Origin: Halocafeteria seosinensis
Taxonomy: Eukaryota; Sar; Bigyra; Bicosoecida
Reading direction: 5' to 3'
DNA: 64,000 bases
Assembly (NCBI GenBank): GCA_001687465.1
Contig: LVLI01000156.1
Location: 62,001 to 126,000 of the forward strand
Under the pieces are notes generated by a model, which was given only the letters and a program-made list of their open reading frames with translations, did no database searches and was not told the origin of the DNA. Numbering within the stretch: position 1 is the first letter of the stretch; each line of letters opens with the position of its first letter. The translations under genes and the position numbers were made by a program. Positions 41,854-52,100 of the stretch are shown piece by piece.

Positions 41854-42081
41854 CTACGCCGTATGAGGGATGAACCCTACCCGGAACCACTCCATCTTCC
41901 TCACGTTGTGGCGCATCAACGTGACTGACAGTTTAGCCGTCATCCGCTTGCGAACGTTCCGCATCTCTTCTTGTGAGTGTACTGCACGGTTTTCATAGTA
42001 CACCCCACATGTGGTACAGTAGAAGAAGTTCGTACATGAAGAGCTTCTCAGGTATCGCGAGGCAATACACCACTTAAGCAT
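41854..42081 (-). pseudogene. ATPase-family remnant with leader copy C (MLKW frame)
   Basis: A 75-codon frame starts MLKWCIASRYLRSSS, like the ATPase start MLKWCASFP, but then diverges (TNFFYCTTCGVYYENRAVHS; KRMTAKLSVTLMRHNVRK) and has no P-loop. Upstream, up to about 42240, the non-coding leader matches the ATPase leader. The frame is flanked downstream by repeat R. The simplest view is a paralogous copy with its ATPase body deleted or replaced. Alternatively it is a separate short gene that shares a promoter module. Confidence 0.4.
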
Positions 42082-42240
42082 GTCAAGAAACCACCATATA
42101 TATGCATGTATGCCCTATTGTGAGCCTGCTGTGTTGCCGGACTTCATAAACTGGGTACAAGGAATCGAACTTCAAAAGGCACAACATGTCACTGGGGCAA
42201 CTTCAACTTGTGTCTCTGCCCCTTTCCCACACCGTATAAT
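41990..42240 (-). repeat. ATPase leader repeat, copy C
   Basis: Shared blocks with 33890-34140 in the same order: ACCACTTAAGCATG, CCTATTGTGAGCCTGCTG, CTTCATAAACTGGGTACAAG then GAATCGAACTTC, and GGGGCAACTTCAACTTG. It also shares CAAGAAACCA with the 3' side of copy B (CATGCCAAGAAACCATCATA near 41585). It lies directly upstream of PEX5, on the opposite strand, so it may affect the PEX5 promoter. Confidence 0.72.
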
Positions 42241-42377
42241 ACGGTCCGTATTGGGGATTCCTAAATGCAACCACTTGCCCGAAATCCTTTGTAGGTAGGT
42301 AAGATTGCGCGACCCTCCTTGTTGTTTCTTCCGTTTCGACACGGCCCGGATGACCCCGTAAACAGGCTGGTTGGACG

Positions 42378-44875
42378 ATGAATTCAATTCTTCAGAAACT
42401 TGTCGTAGGTCAAGGATGTGATACCGGCGAGGGGGGAAATGGGGGCGCCTCAGCGCAGAACCCTGTTTCTCAGCTAGTGGACCAAGTTTGGCGGCAGCAA
42501 GCGACTGGCCCATCTCAACAGGTAGGCCATGGGGGGCATACTGAGAGAACGGCGGTAATGATGAACCATGGAGAACATCCTGACATGTTTGCCTCCATGG
42601 ACCCAGTCCAGCAGATGAGGCTCTTAGAGCAGCAACAACAGCAGAGAACTCAGGCCAATTCGAGTGGTAGGTTGTGTCATCTCTTACGTAGCTGAAATAG
42701 CACGCCGATGGTCGAATGTATCTGTACATGGCTTCGCAGGCGCAGCAGCACTGGCGTCTTTCCCGGCTGAGCAAACTCGTTCTGGTCTCCAAGCGCATGG
42801 AGCTCCAATGCAACAGCGCATTGCATCCAATACTACAAATGGAGAAGGTTACTCCTATGAGCAGGAGATGATGCATGCTCTCGAGCATGCGTGGGGTGAA
42901 GCCCAGAAAGCATCTGCTGACCCCGCACAAATGCGGGCCCATGCACCGTATACGCCCAATAGTTATCATCCTGGCCAACACATGGAACAGCAGCTACAGT
43001 GGCCTACTCATTACGCCAACATGTACAGCATGATGTCTCAACTACCGCCGCAGGCTCAGACTCTGCACTATCAGCAACCGGCTCCGCCGGAAGCCTTCAG
43101 CCACGCACCTACAGGGCAACGAAGTTCGGAGGCGCAAAACGATGAAGTAGATTTGGAAAGAGAGTATGAAAGAAACTTAGAAGAAGCTCTTGGATCTCAA
43201 ATGCGGAGGGGACAAAGTAATGCCGCACCCTCTGAAGATGTGCACGATGCGCGTCGATCCCAGGCGGCACGTTTGGCGCAGCAACTGAGAGAAGATCCTG
43301 ATGAGCGTTTCGCTAACTCGGAACTAACTGATTTTCTTACTCGAATTTCTTTAGGATACTTAAAGTTTGATGACACTAACGGTGACGTAGTACATGGAGC
43401 TCCAACGGATGGTGCCGATGCATTACATTCTCAGGTCCAAAGCACTTCCCACACTCCGACTGAACCTGCAGTAACCTCTGCTCCCCCGATAAATTCTTCC
43501 CAGCAACTAGAAAACATGTGGCGAGAGGCTTTAGAGCAAAATGATAGTGAGAAAATCCGAGAGACAATTCACGCAATGGCTGAAGCGGCAGGACAGGACG
43601 CGATGAATGGCGGCACGGAAGTTGATTCGAACAACATGGATCAAGAGATGCAAGACCAACTAATGAAAGCGTGGGCTGAAATAGCTTCTTCAGAAATTGA
43701 CGACTGGGGAGACATACTTTCTCCACCCGAAACGAGACGTCATTCGTCTGCTGCTCCTACCCAGACGAGTAGTACTAGTTCTCCTGCTGCTTACGACTGG
43801 AGGTACGATGCGCAGACGTTGGCGCAGACCAGTGGAACAGCCGAAGAACATTTCCAGAGGGGGCTACACCACTTGAGAAATCGTAAGCCATTCAAGATAT
43901 TTGATTATTACAACCTTCGTTATTGAGTGTTTACTCGTTTTCTGTTCGCAGACGAGAACCGTGAGGCTATTCACTCGTTTGAAGCGGCTGTAAATTTAGA
44001 TGAGACTCACTCGGAGGCATGGCGGTGCTTAGGCCAGGCGCATGCAGACAACGATGATGACCGCAGTGCAATAACGTGTTTGCATAATGCTGTACATTAT
44101 GATCCTTTCAACCTTGAAGCCCGGCTGGCGATTGGTGTCTCGTATCTAAATGAGAAAAATTATAGTGGGGCACTAGAGAATTTGCAAGCATGGGCGCAAC
44201 ACAACCCGGAGTTTGCAGGCATGGACCAGGATACGCTCCACCAGACACGGAGTGCGGCGGAAAACACCATGTCGGATGACTTAATGCAAGTATGTGAATT
44301 GTTATGCACTACAGGACGTCTACACCTTTATTCTGAACTTTCGTCACTGCAGCTGATGAACAGTGCTTTGGAAACTGCTCCAGGTGATCCCCAGGCACTC
44401 ATTGTTCAAGGCCTGCTTTATACCCTGAGAATGGAATATCACACGTAAGTGTTTTTATGCGTTCGTCCCCAACTCTTGCCCATGTAGACGTTTGAAGGCA
44501 TGTGCGTACAGTGCGTCGCAATGCTTCAAAGAGGCACTAAAATCGGCGCCTACAGATTACAGTTTGTGGAATAAGTTCGGCGCTACATTGACGAGGAGCG
44601 GACGCTCCCAAGAAGCGCTCCCAGCATACCAACGAGCACTTCAGTTAAATCCTTCTTACGTCCGGGCTCAACTGAATGTAGGCATTAGTCAGTACAATTT
44701 AGGCAAGTATGACGAGGCTGTTACAGCGTACTTGAAGGCCTTACGCATTAATCCAGAAGCGAAACACTTGTGGTCCCAAGTTCGCCTCTGTTTCACTTGC
44801 CAAGGAAGGTATGACCTTGTGGCGAAGACTGAGAAGGAAGACATTGGCGCACTTGGGAGAGAATTCGGAGTATAG
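42378..44875 (+). CDS. PEX5: Peroxisomal import receptor PEX5
   Basis: Four exons (about 42378-42665, 42750-43878, 43953-44442, 44489-44875). The N-terminus has the conserved cysteine (VVGQGCDTGEGG), which in PEX5 is the monoubiquitination site for recycling, followed by NPVSQLVDQVWRQQ. A long disordered Gln/Ala/Pro-rich region contains several Trp motifs (QWPTHY fits W-x-x-x-F/Y; others are degenerate) that should dock PEX13/PEX14. The C-terminal half is the TPR array: FQRGLHHLRN, AWRCLGQAHADNDDDRSAI, LSSLQLMNSALETAPGDPQA, SLWNKFGATLTRSGRSQEAL, YVRAQLNVGISQYNLGKYDE. It binds PTS1 cargo in the cytosol and carries it into peroxisomes. Confidence 0.93.
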
Positions 44876-45111
44876 CATATCAGTCACATACAGGGAGGTG
44901 GTACTAGCAAAGTATGAGCTAATGTGGGTACAGTGTGCCAGGTTATATTGATTCTGGCCCGCAACAGCCGAGCAGGACCTGCGTGCCACTTGGACACAGC
45001 CTTACTGAGGGGCGTTTAGTTGGCCTGGATTGGTGTTTAACCGGTCACTGCTAAGAGTGATCTAACCAATACTATAGGTGAATGACGATCGGTAAAAGGC
45101 TTCGTCTCCAA

Positions 45112-46540
45112 TTAGGATTGATCTTCATCAAGCACGTAGATAGGACCCTTGGCGGAGAGTCTCTCTATGTCCTTCTCTAATTGAGCTAACTGATTCTCGC
45201 AATCTTCCTTTCTGCAGAAGGGAAATGCTTGAATACCCGCTAAAATAGACCAAATATTTGAAGACAACTCACGCTTGTATCTGGCCGAAAGTAGAGTTCG
45301 TTGTCGATATATTTTTCCAGGTCATCTTCTGGTACTCATGATTTACCAGGTCCCATTTAGTCTTTAAGGCATTGAGGAGTTCATCGCGCTCCTCTTCGCT
45401 CATTTCGCGATACTGTAAAAGGGTGTAATTTACATTTACTAAAAGACAAGACGATTTAAAGAGCTCACTAGCGTCCGCAAAGCTTACCCTAGGACCCTCC
45501 TCATGTTTCATTTCATCTTCATCCAGAATCTGTTGGATCATTTCCCGTTCTGCCTCCACCTCTTTCTTCACGTCATCAAGGTAAGCAGGAACCTGTCCAC
45601 GAAAAGAGTGCTTCCGCACGTCAGTCATGCATGTGCCATTCATTTGTTTGCGATCTGAGGCATACCTTCCCGTAGTCAGCTTTATGGAGGTAATCCGGTT
45701 CTCCTCGATGTCGTCCTCCGGGAGCTGCCGAAAAAGAGTCGGAAAAAATGCATCCCCGGCTGGCAGTCGATATACTTTCGCTTTTTTCCATTTTTCTTAC
45801 CGGCTAAAATATTTTCGACTGCATTGCCTACTACGTAGTTTTTATCAGACCTGAGCCCGTGAGGAGGCTGTTCGTCTCGCTTAGGGATGGAAGGCTTTCT
45901 TCGCTCATGTTGCCGCTGAAACCGTTTTGCTGCACAATAATGCCCAAATCCTAATGCGGATGCATGGATATGTCAATGCCAAGCCTCAAACACACTTACG
46001 TTTGGTTTTATCGGGCATCGCAGCTCCTGTACGTTCGTGAGCTTTCAGATACTGTTTCGGCTGGATCTGATCCTTGGTTATTCTCCCTATCGTCCCATTC
46101 GGCTTTTTTTGTGTGACATTATTGAATGTCGACCGTACCGGCGGGTTCGTGGGGTTGTACTTGGAGCGATACATGGGTAATTTCTGCGCTGGAGGTTCTT
46201 CGCGCTTAATCCAATTGTAGATATTCTCCCCCGAACCCAGGAATTCACCCACGGAGCCTCCCATAGTGCCAGTCCCATACTGTTGCTGGCGGTCGGCTGA
46301 TGAAAATGAAGAATTCATTCTGTCGTTGCAAGCCTCTAACCGTAGTGAATAGCGCTTCGTATCGTGGCCGACGGGGTTAACGGCCAAACGTGTCGAGGTC
46401 GCTCCGGGAAAGGTGTGTTGCTGCAAACACAATCAGACAACGAGATAAGATCCGACGCCGAATGGATAATGAACAAATATGATATTAACCTCTCTTAGAT
46501 ACACATGAGTGCTATCATGCACATGTGGAGCGTCGGCCAT
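45112..46540 (-). CDS. ENKUR: Enkurin, ciliary microtubule inner protein
   Basis: At least six minus-strand exons from ATG 46540 (MADAPHVHDSTHVYLRE). Middle exons give KLPMYRSKYNPTNPPVRSTF and DQIQPKQYLKAHERTG, then KPSIPKRDEQPPHGLRSDKN with YVVGNAVENILA, matching enkurin's P-x-M-G-x-x-S-x-K-N-F...N-A. The C-terminal enkurin domain is QVPAYLDDVKKEVEAEREMI, YREMSEEERDELLNALKTKW and ENQLAQLEKDIERLSAKGPI, ending VLDEDQS. Enkurin sits inside the B tubule of ciliary doublets and in sperm tethers channels to signalling proteins, so it is a good marker of motile cilia. The first exon junction uses a weak GTTAAT donor and is the least certain part. Confidence 0.88.
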
Positions 46541-47389
46541 TGAATGCGCATGTTGAAGTTCCAGAGTGTCAGGGGACGCACATCGTAGTTTATGCCGTAT
46601 ACTTAAACCTCGGCGTTTAGATAGATGGTTGATTTCTGTTCGAATCTGGAACGAGTGTGGCGCGCCCGATTTGCGATATAGAAACTCGAGGGACTTTTTC
46701 ATTGAGTGCAGTTGTTGTGTCGGCTCGAATCTGGTGATTGCTCATTTAAATATGGCGTTGGTTTCTGTTCAGATGTGGAGAAGTATCAAAAGCATCCTTT
46801 ACGAGGGCACACGTTTTCGCTGCATGAAACCGAGGCAAAATGGGCAAGGGTCCGCCCGGGAGTGTATCATAATGCTTACAGAGACAGTAGATGCACTAGC
46901 GATTTGTGTTCCTAACCGTTGTCACGGTTTCATCTCCAGCTCGTCATAATATTGGTATTGGTCGACGACGAAGATGTGACTGTCGGCAGCTGGATGTTAG
47001 CCGCTACACTTAGGTAGCAGCTGGCGCCCGTGTCTGGCAGCTACAGGCCCGCTGTTCCACTAGGAGAGGGGCAGCATAAACGAGTGACTTCAAAGCATTG
47101 ACGCAGACCCGAACTTCAGTATCCGTTTCCGTCACATCCCATGGGACCTCCGCATGGCTAGCTAGCAGTTCATTGCTTAATAGGATTGGGAGGATATTGT
47201 TGGTATTGGTACCCTTCGCAAATCCTCAGTGCTTCGACCAATGTTACAGAGCTTTCCTTCCAGTGAAAACAAGGAAAATTCCCCTAACAAGATGATTGAA
47301 AGACACTGTACAAGTCGTCGAAAAGCAAAGTGATGGTGGACAGTAAATCTATACAGTCATTTGCTAATTTTCTAATGGAGGGTCTCAAA

Positions 47390-47423
<34 letters not shown>

Positions 47424-47864
47424 CATGGGTTACTGCAGAGGGACTATTTTACTTGTTAGGACAGGAAAAGAGGTCGCCCCTACATATTTCTTCCTCTTGC
47501 TCCCTTTCTCAAAGATACTCAAACTCCGGGTCACTCATCCGATTGGCCAGTCACCACTGGTAGTCACCTCCGTGGGCACATTGTTAGTTGTGCCCTGTGT
47601 GGTATAATTGCGCACCTAGCATATAAGCATCTGTAGAAAGAACCAAAACGTCAAGCTCAGCTTCATACCTGCATTGTCGCAACTTGCAAGTTGCCGTGCG
47701 ACCATTTTCCAGTTTTGCGGAACGCTTTTAAAAGTAAAACTGGCTTAGCTAGTAGCTATGTTACGGTACATTGTTACCTGCCTAGGAATTGACTTACACT
47801 GTGTCTCTTAAAAAAAAAAATAGACAGTAATAATCATGTTGCCTCCGAGTTGAGCAGAGCGAAC
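46541..47864. other. Gene-poor spacer with GT microsatellite
   Basis: About 1.3 kb between divergent genes (enkurin and the WW protein). It holds a GT microsatellite near 47391 and a poly-A run at about 47810-47820, close to the WW gene. Open frames at 46566-46949 and 47098-47295 lack an intron pattern or recognisable sequence. No RNA gene was recognised. Confidence 0.45.
47391..47421 (+). repeat. (GT)n microsatellite
   Basis: About fourteen GT dinucleotides in a row following CACGTGT. A simple repeat, likely length-polymorphic. Confidence 0.95.
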
Positions 47865-48995
47865 ATGGAAGGAGGTCGCCACGACCATCCGGTGTACTTA
47901 ATTATCTGGCATCAGAAGTCCCGGCGATACTACCTGTACAACCAGTGTACAGGAGTCTCGACGTGGAATGGCGATGCCTCCGTTGCCCAGGGTTATAAAA
48001 AACGGTTTACCAACGTTTGGAAGGAATACTTTGATAGTGGAAGTGCAGAGTGCTTCTTTTTCAATCTCTCCACGGGAGAGAGTGACTGGGAGCCACCAGG
48101 ATGCAAGGTCTGCCACAGCAGACCGCCAGGCTTACAGCAACGACGAAAGCAGCGAGTCGAACCATGTGTAACGAGCAGAAGACGCATAGAGAAACAAGGG
48201 AAGGCGGGACTGAATGAGACACCACAGAAACGAGCAGACGCAAACAACAGATCGGTCGCACGCTCCAACGGTCCTGCTAGTACACGTACTGATGGCACAA
48301 AGATTATTGAGGTTCCCACGGCAACCTCTATACCTCTCGGTAACTCATCGTCTGGAATGCTAGTTGTTGAGTCTACTGTGACAACGTCTCAAATCCAACC
48401 GCAGTATGAGGAAATTCGCAGGAATGCGAAGAAGTATAAAGAAAAACGCAAGCATGAGGAGTATGCCAGCGGTAACTTAAGACTCAAGGACCCAGGCAAG
48501 GTGAGAGGACGTTCTTTAGGCTCGCTTACGGATACCGTTTCCGCGAACGATATTAAGTATTCCACTCTAGAGTCCTGTGAGGAACCACGAAGGAACTCTC
48601 ACCCTGGGGTCATCCAACTCAGACAAGAAAAATCTGCCGGAACAACCGCGACAACTGCGAGTCTACCCCTTGATGAGTACTTCGCCAGTATATGTTCAAA
48701 ACTATTACGAAAAGAGTTCAGAGAAAGTGGTATGCGTGAGTCACGCACATTCCATAAATTTAGGTGGCCTACAGACACGAACACATTTCAGGCAGTAGTG
48801 CCAACGGATTCTCTACCGGAAGATGTTTACGACAGTACAGACCCTCGCGAGCGGTTCGGCAAGATTCCCCGGAGATTTCACCTGGAGGACAACCGACTGA
48901 TTAAAGACCTCTACCAAGATTTCAAGCAGCAAAGGGAGGCGAAGAAGAAGCCGCTGACCACGTCATTTGGTCGCTGGGCCGAGTCTATCGAGTGA
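47865..48995 (+). CDS. Tandem WW-like domain protein
   Basis: Intronless, 376 residues from ATG 47865 (MEGGRHDHPVYLIIWHQKSR). Two WW-like units lie at the N-terminus: IIWHQKSRRYYLYNQCTGVS followed by TW, and KEYFDSGSAECFFFNLSTGE followed by SDWEPPG. Each shows the aromatic pair, the turn N-x-x-T-G and the second Trp, but the first Trp is partly replaced, so peptide binding may be altered. The remainder is basic and disordered (KKYKEKRKHEEYASG) with a short ordered-looking stretch (LDEYFASICSKLLRKEFRES) and PRRFHLEDNRLIKDLYQDFK near the end. WW domains bind Pro-rich peptides, often in splicing and transcription factors. No ortholog is recognised. Confidence 0.7.
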   Translation: MEGGRHDHPVYLIIWHQKSRRYYLYNQCTGVSTWNGDASVAQGYKKRFTNVWKEYFDSGSAECFFFNLSTGESDWEPPGCKVCHSRPPGLQQRRKQRVEPCVTSRRRIEKQGKAGLNETPQKRADANNRSVARSNGPASTRTDGTKIIEVPTATSIPLGNSSSGMLVVESTVTTSQIQPQYEEIRRNAKKYKEKRKHEEYASGNLRLKDPGKVRGRSLGSLTDTVSANDIKYSTLESCEEPRRNSHPGVIQLRQEKSAGTTATTASLPLDEYFASICSKLLRKEFRESGMRESRTFHKFRWPTDTNTFQAVVPTDSLPEDVYDSTDPRERFGKIPRRFHLEDNRLIKDLYQDFKQQREAKKKPLTTSFGRWAESIE

Positions 48996-49044
48996 GTGGA
49001 GCATCAAGCCAAGTAGCATAGAAATTGAGAGTTGTGACATTGGA

Positions 49045-50585
49045 TTAACTACCTTCAACAACGCGACTACCAACCCTAGTTGGGTCCATTGACGGATAGT
49101 ATGGAGTATTCGCCTGTCTTCTATCCTCTTTGCTGCCACCCTTCTTGGCTGGCCCTCCTTTCCCAGAGGGAGCAGAACCAGGAGGTGGCGGCATCGGCGG
49201 CATGGGGGGAAGTTGGGCACCATGATTCGACGACTGGGAAGCAGATGCAGGAGTCGAAGAAGAAGCGGTAGCAGGGCTGCTACTCGAAGAGGAAACCCCT
49301 TGGGCTTGCTGTTGAGCAGCGGCCATTGCAGCCTGTTGCTGGGCATAGTACTGGTTCCATGCCTGCCATACATACTGTTGATAGTTTGCATAGGCCTCTG
49401 GGCTACTTCCGGGATGCGGAGGTTGTTGTACAAGCGTGGGATTCGCGGCGTTGCTACTTTGGTTTTCACTCTCGGGTGACTGCTTCTTGGCCCAGCTCAC
49501 TCTGCAGTTGTATCCATTTATTGTAAAAGACCCTTGTGATGCTGCAGCCGCTTGCTCCGCCTGCGCTCTCGATGCGAATTCAACGAATGCGCATTTACTA
49601 TTTCTCACAATATGAACACGGACAATTTCCCCGTATTCGGAAAACGTCGATCTCAAATGCTTCTCTTCAATGGGTTCCTCCACGCCACCAATCCATAGTG
49701 TCTTTATCTCTTGATCCGTTGGCGGTTCAATCTGTTGCTGCACTTTACCCTCGTGCTTATTGAGCATACTGCTAGCATGCTTATCGTCCACGCCAAAGAA
49801 TCGATCCTTAATGCTCTGCTGTATACCCTTTCCGTCTCCCTGCAAGTGTTCAGGCGGTGGCGGTTGTGTCGAGTAGGGATTTTCAGCTCCGCGAGTGTCT
49901 TCCCCTTTCGCTGTAAACGTGCAGTATTTCGGCATATTGCGCCGGTAATCAGGTCCTTGAGCATCACGCTGAGCTTTCATCTTCATTAGCTCTGCATGGG
50001 CTGCATCGGTCACTTGCTCAGTTCCAGCGCCTTCAGCAGCCGAGTTCGCCACCTTATCCTGATGCTGCTGGAACCCCAGTTCACTTTTCGGGACGAAAGC
50101 TTTCTGGCCTCCATACTTCTGTATTATCGCATCCCGTACAGCCACAGGGAGACCTGCAGAACGCAAAAAGTTCATTATAAATGCCGATACAACACAATGG
50201 GGGCCCACGCAAGGCAACTTGAAGTTACCCCTCGGCCCTGCTCCAGGGGATAACAAAGGGGACCTACTGTCCCTCATGCTTTTTCTTGTTTAAAGTTGAA
50301 GTTAGACATACCGTATGTAAGGTCATGCACGCAACATTGGCATACATTCTGCACTTTGGAGCATTTCTGACACACCACCGTCACTTTGAATCTTCCTCTC
50401 CTTCCCGCTTTCCACCTGAACTCCGTCATGGGTTTTGAGCACGCATTGCACTGTTTTGCGAAAGGTTTCTTTGTCATGCGCACGTAGGGACTATCGCCGA
50501 GGCAAATTTCGCATAACACGGGGAACTCAGCTTTCTCCCACTGCTCATACTGGCCGTCGCTTTTCACAGGTAATGCACGTTCCAT
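49045..50585 (-). CDS. RBM22: Splicing factor RBM22 (Ecm2/Slt11 family)
   Basis: Two exons, 50585-50312 and 50153-49045, join as DLTYG-LPVAVRDAI, the family position of human RBM22; the total is 460 residues. N-terminal zinc-binding cysteines are intact: FPVLCEICLGDSPYVRMTKK, CNACSKPMTEFRW, TVVCQKCSKVQNVCQCCVHD. The RRM is clear: LWIGGVEEPIEEKHLRSTFS, CAFVEFASRAQAEQAAAASQ. A Pro/Ser/Gln-rich tail follows. Between them the usual CCCH finger is degenerate: KYCTFTAKGEDTRGAENPYS keeps only the first Cys, with Asp, Asn and Ser/Thr at the other ligand positions. RBM22 contacts U6 snRNA and the pre-mRNA in the activated spliceosome. Location is nuclear. Confidence 0.94.
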
Positions 50586-50766
50586 TGTATAATCTCGCCT
50601 TTCCTCTGAAATTGAAAGAATTCAGACACAAACGACCATCAATGGCAGTTTATCTTACACGTCTACTGTATGTGAAGGCTTTGAAGAGATTAATTTCAAT
50701 TTGACATTTTGAGTTATCCTACTTCAACGAATGTAGTTTTCTTGTACATTTTGCTGGCTATGTAAA

Positions 50767-52100
50767 CTAATCGTCTTCAGCTTCTTCACCCTCTTCATCT
50801 TCATCCTCTTCGCCTTCCTTGGCTTCTTTAACAGGAATCTCGGCTTCCTGAAACAAAGTCTTAGCCAAGTACTCGTCTCCTTGGAGAGCTTCAAAGAAAG
50901 ACTCTACCATTACCTTTGTCTCTTCGTCTTGAGGAGCTTTTGCTGGTTTTTGCCCTCCTTCTCCAGCACCTTCCCCCTCTTCTTCCTCCTCTTCACCTTC
51001 CTCCTCTCCTTCTTCTTCCTCTCCCGCTCCGAATTTCTCAGCATTCCTCCAAGCACGCCGCAGGTGTTTCAAATGGGTATCATTGGGTGGCGAAACACAT
51101 GCTAATTTCAAAGCCTTCCATAAGTGGGACTCTTTCGCACACCCTTGATTCCATATGTCGTAGAAACCACAGGTTCTGCACGGACGAAAAAGAGATCCAC
51201 AGCCAGGAGCAGATATCAAGCCGTGATGCTTACGTTTTCGCCGCTGCTTCACTATATCCGTTTTTGCAAATATAAATAGTACCAAGAAGTTCAGGCAGGT
51301 CTACTTCTCCTGTTCCCTCCTTATCTGTACCGCAGGGTTCCATTGACCACAGTACTCCAACTTACCGAGATCTTCAGTACTTACCGAAGAGATCAAATAC
51401 AGTCATAGCATTCTTCGTATACTCTTTCTTAACTGGTTCCTTTTGAGGCTTTTGTCCTTCCTCATCACCTTCTTCTCCTTCCTCGCCACCCTCCTCGCCT
51501 TCATCCTTTCCCTCTTGAGTATCTTCCCCGCCTTCGTCCTCTCCTCCTTCTTCGCCACCTTCCTCTCCTTCACCTTCACCCTCTTCCTCGTTCTCTTTAT
51601 CCGCGGCAGCTGGCTGCTCTGGGGTGACTTCCTTGTCGATTTCCATTTCTGCAACAGCGAATAGCCATCCAAGTATGGTGAATACGCACGATATGACCGT
51701 TAGAGGAATCATCAAGCTACTGTGATCCCGCCTTGTGTAAAATGGAAAACATACCAATGAACGCCTGGTGAAGCGGTTCCGGTCCTGCTATGGCTGCATC
51801 TTTTGGTGCTTCTTCGTCTTCGTTTTGTTTTTCCTGATAGTGCTGTTTTAGTTTCTCCTTGAGAACCGTGGCGCATTGCTCCACATCAACTGCGACCAAA
51901 AGGGGAAAAAACAGTTATAATTCAGTCGTTCATTCTCCCGTAGGAACCGTTCCACCGTGACAACATTAAACATGCGTTCCGGCTAACGTACATTCTTGCA
52001 AGAACTTGAGGTCGTGAATACGCTGTGCTAGATCCTGCATTGCCGGGTCGATTTCGACCTTGCTGCCGGCAGCCTCCTCCTCTTCGCCGTTGTCAGACAT
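50767..52100 (-). CDS. Acidic EF-hand protein
   Basis: Several minus-strand exons from ATG 52100 (MSDNGEEEEAAGSKVEIDPA; MQDLAQRIHDLKFLQE). Next comes DVEQCATVLKEKLKQHYQEK, then MEIDKEVTPEQPAAADKENE and a long Glu/Gly run. The exon ending AMTVFDLF joins, over an intron at about 51335-51397, to DKEGTGEVDLPELLGTIY. The join makes a canonical EF-hand (Asp-1, Thr-5, Gly-6, Asp-9, Glu-12), so calcium binding is likely. A second acidic repeat (EEEEGEEEGEEEEEEGEGAG) lies before the C-terminal FFEALQGDEYLAKTLFQEAE. The spacing V-F-D-L-F...G-T-I resembles EFCAB2/DRC8-like axonemal proteins, but that is weak. The fourth exon's 3' side is uncertain. Confidence 0.6.

Noticed and set aside
42150..42200. 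GTTCGATTCC on the minus strand (also near 34105) looks like a tRNA B box.
   Set aside because: No 5-bp T-stem, acceptor stem or A box could be built around it; it is part of the ATPase leader repeat.
43927..44448. Separate gene start at 43927 in the PEX5 region.
   Set aside because: The start sits in an intron (GTAAGCC to TTCGCAG); the TPR array continues across it.
47391..47421. GT run as a telomere-like or recombination signal.
   Set aside because: Plain dinucleotide microsatellite with no unit longer than two bases.
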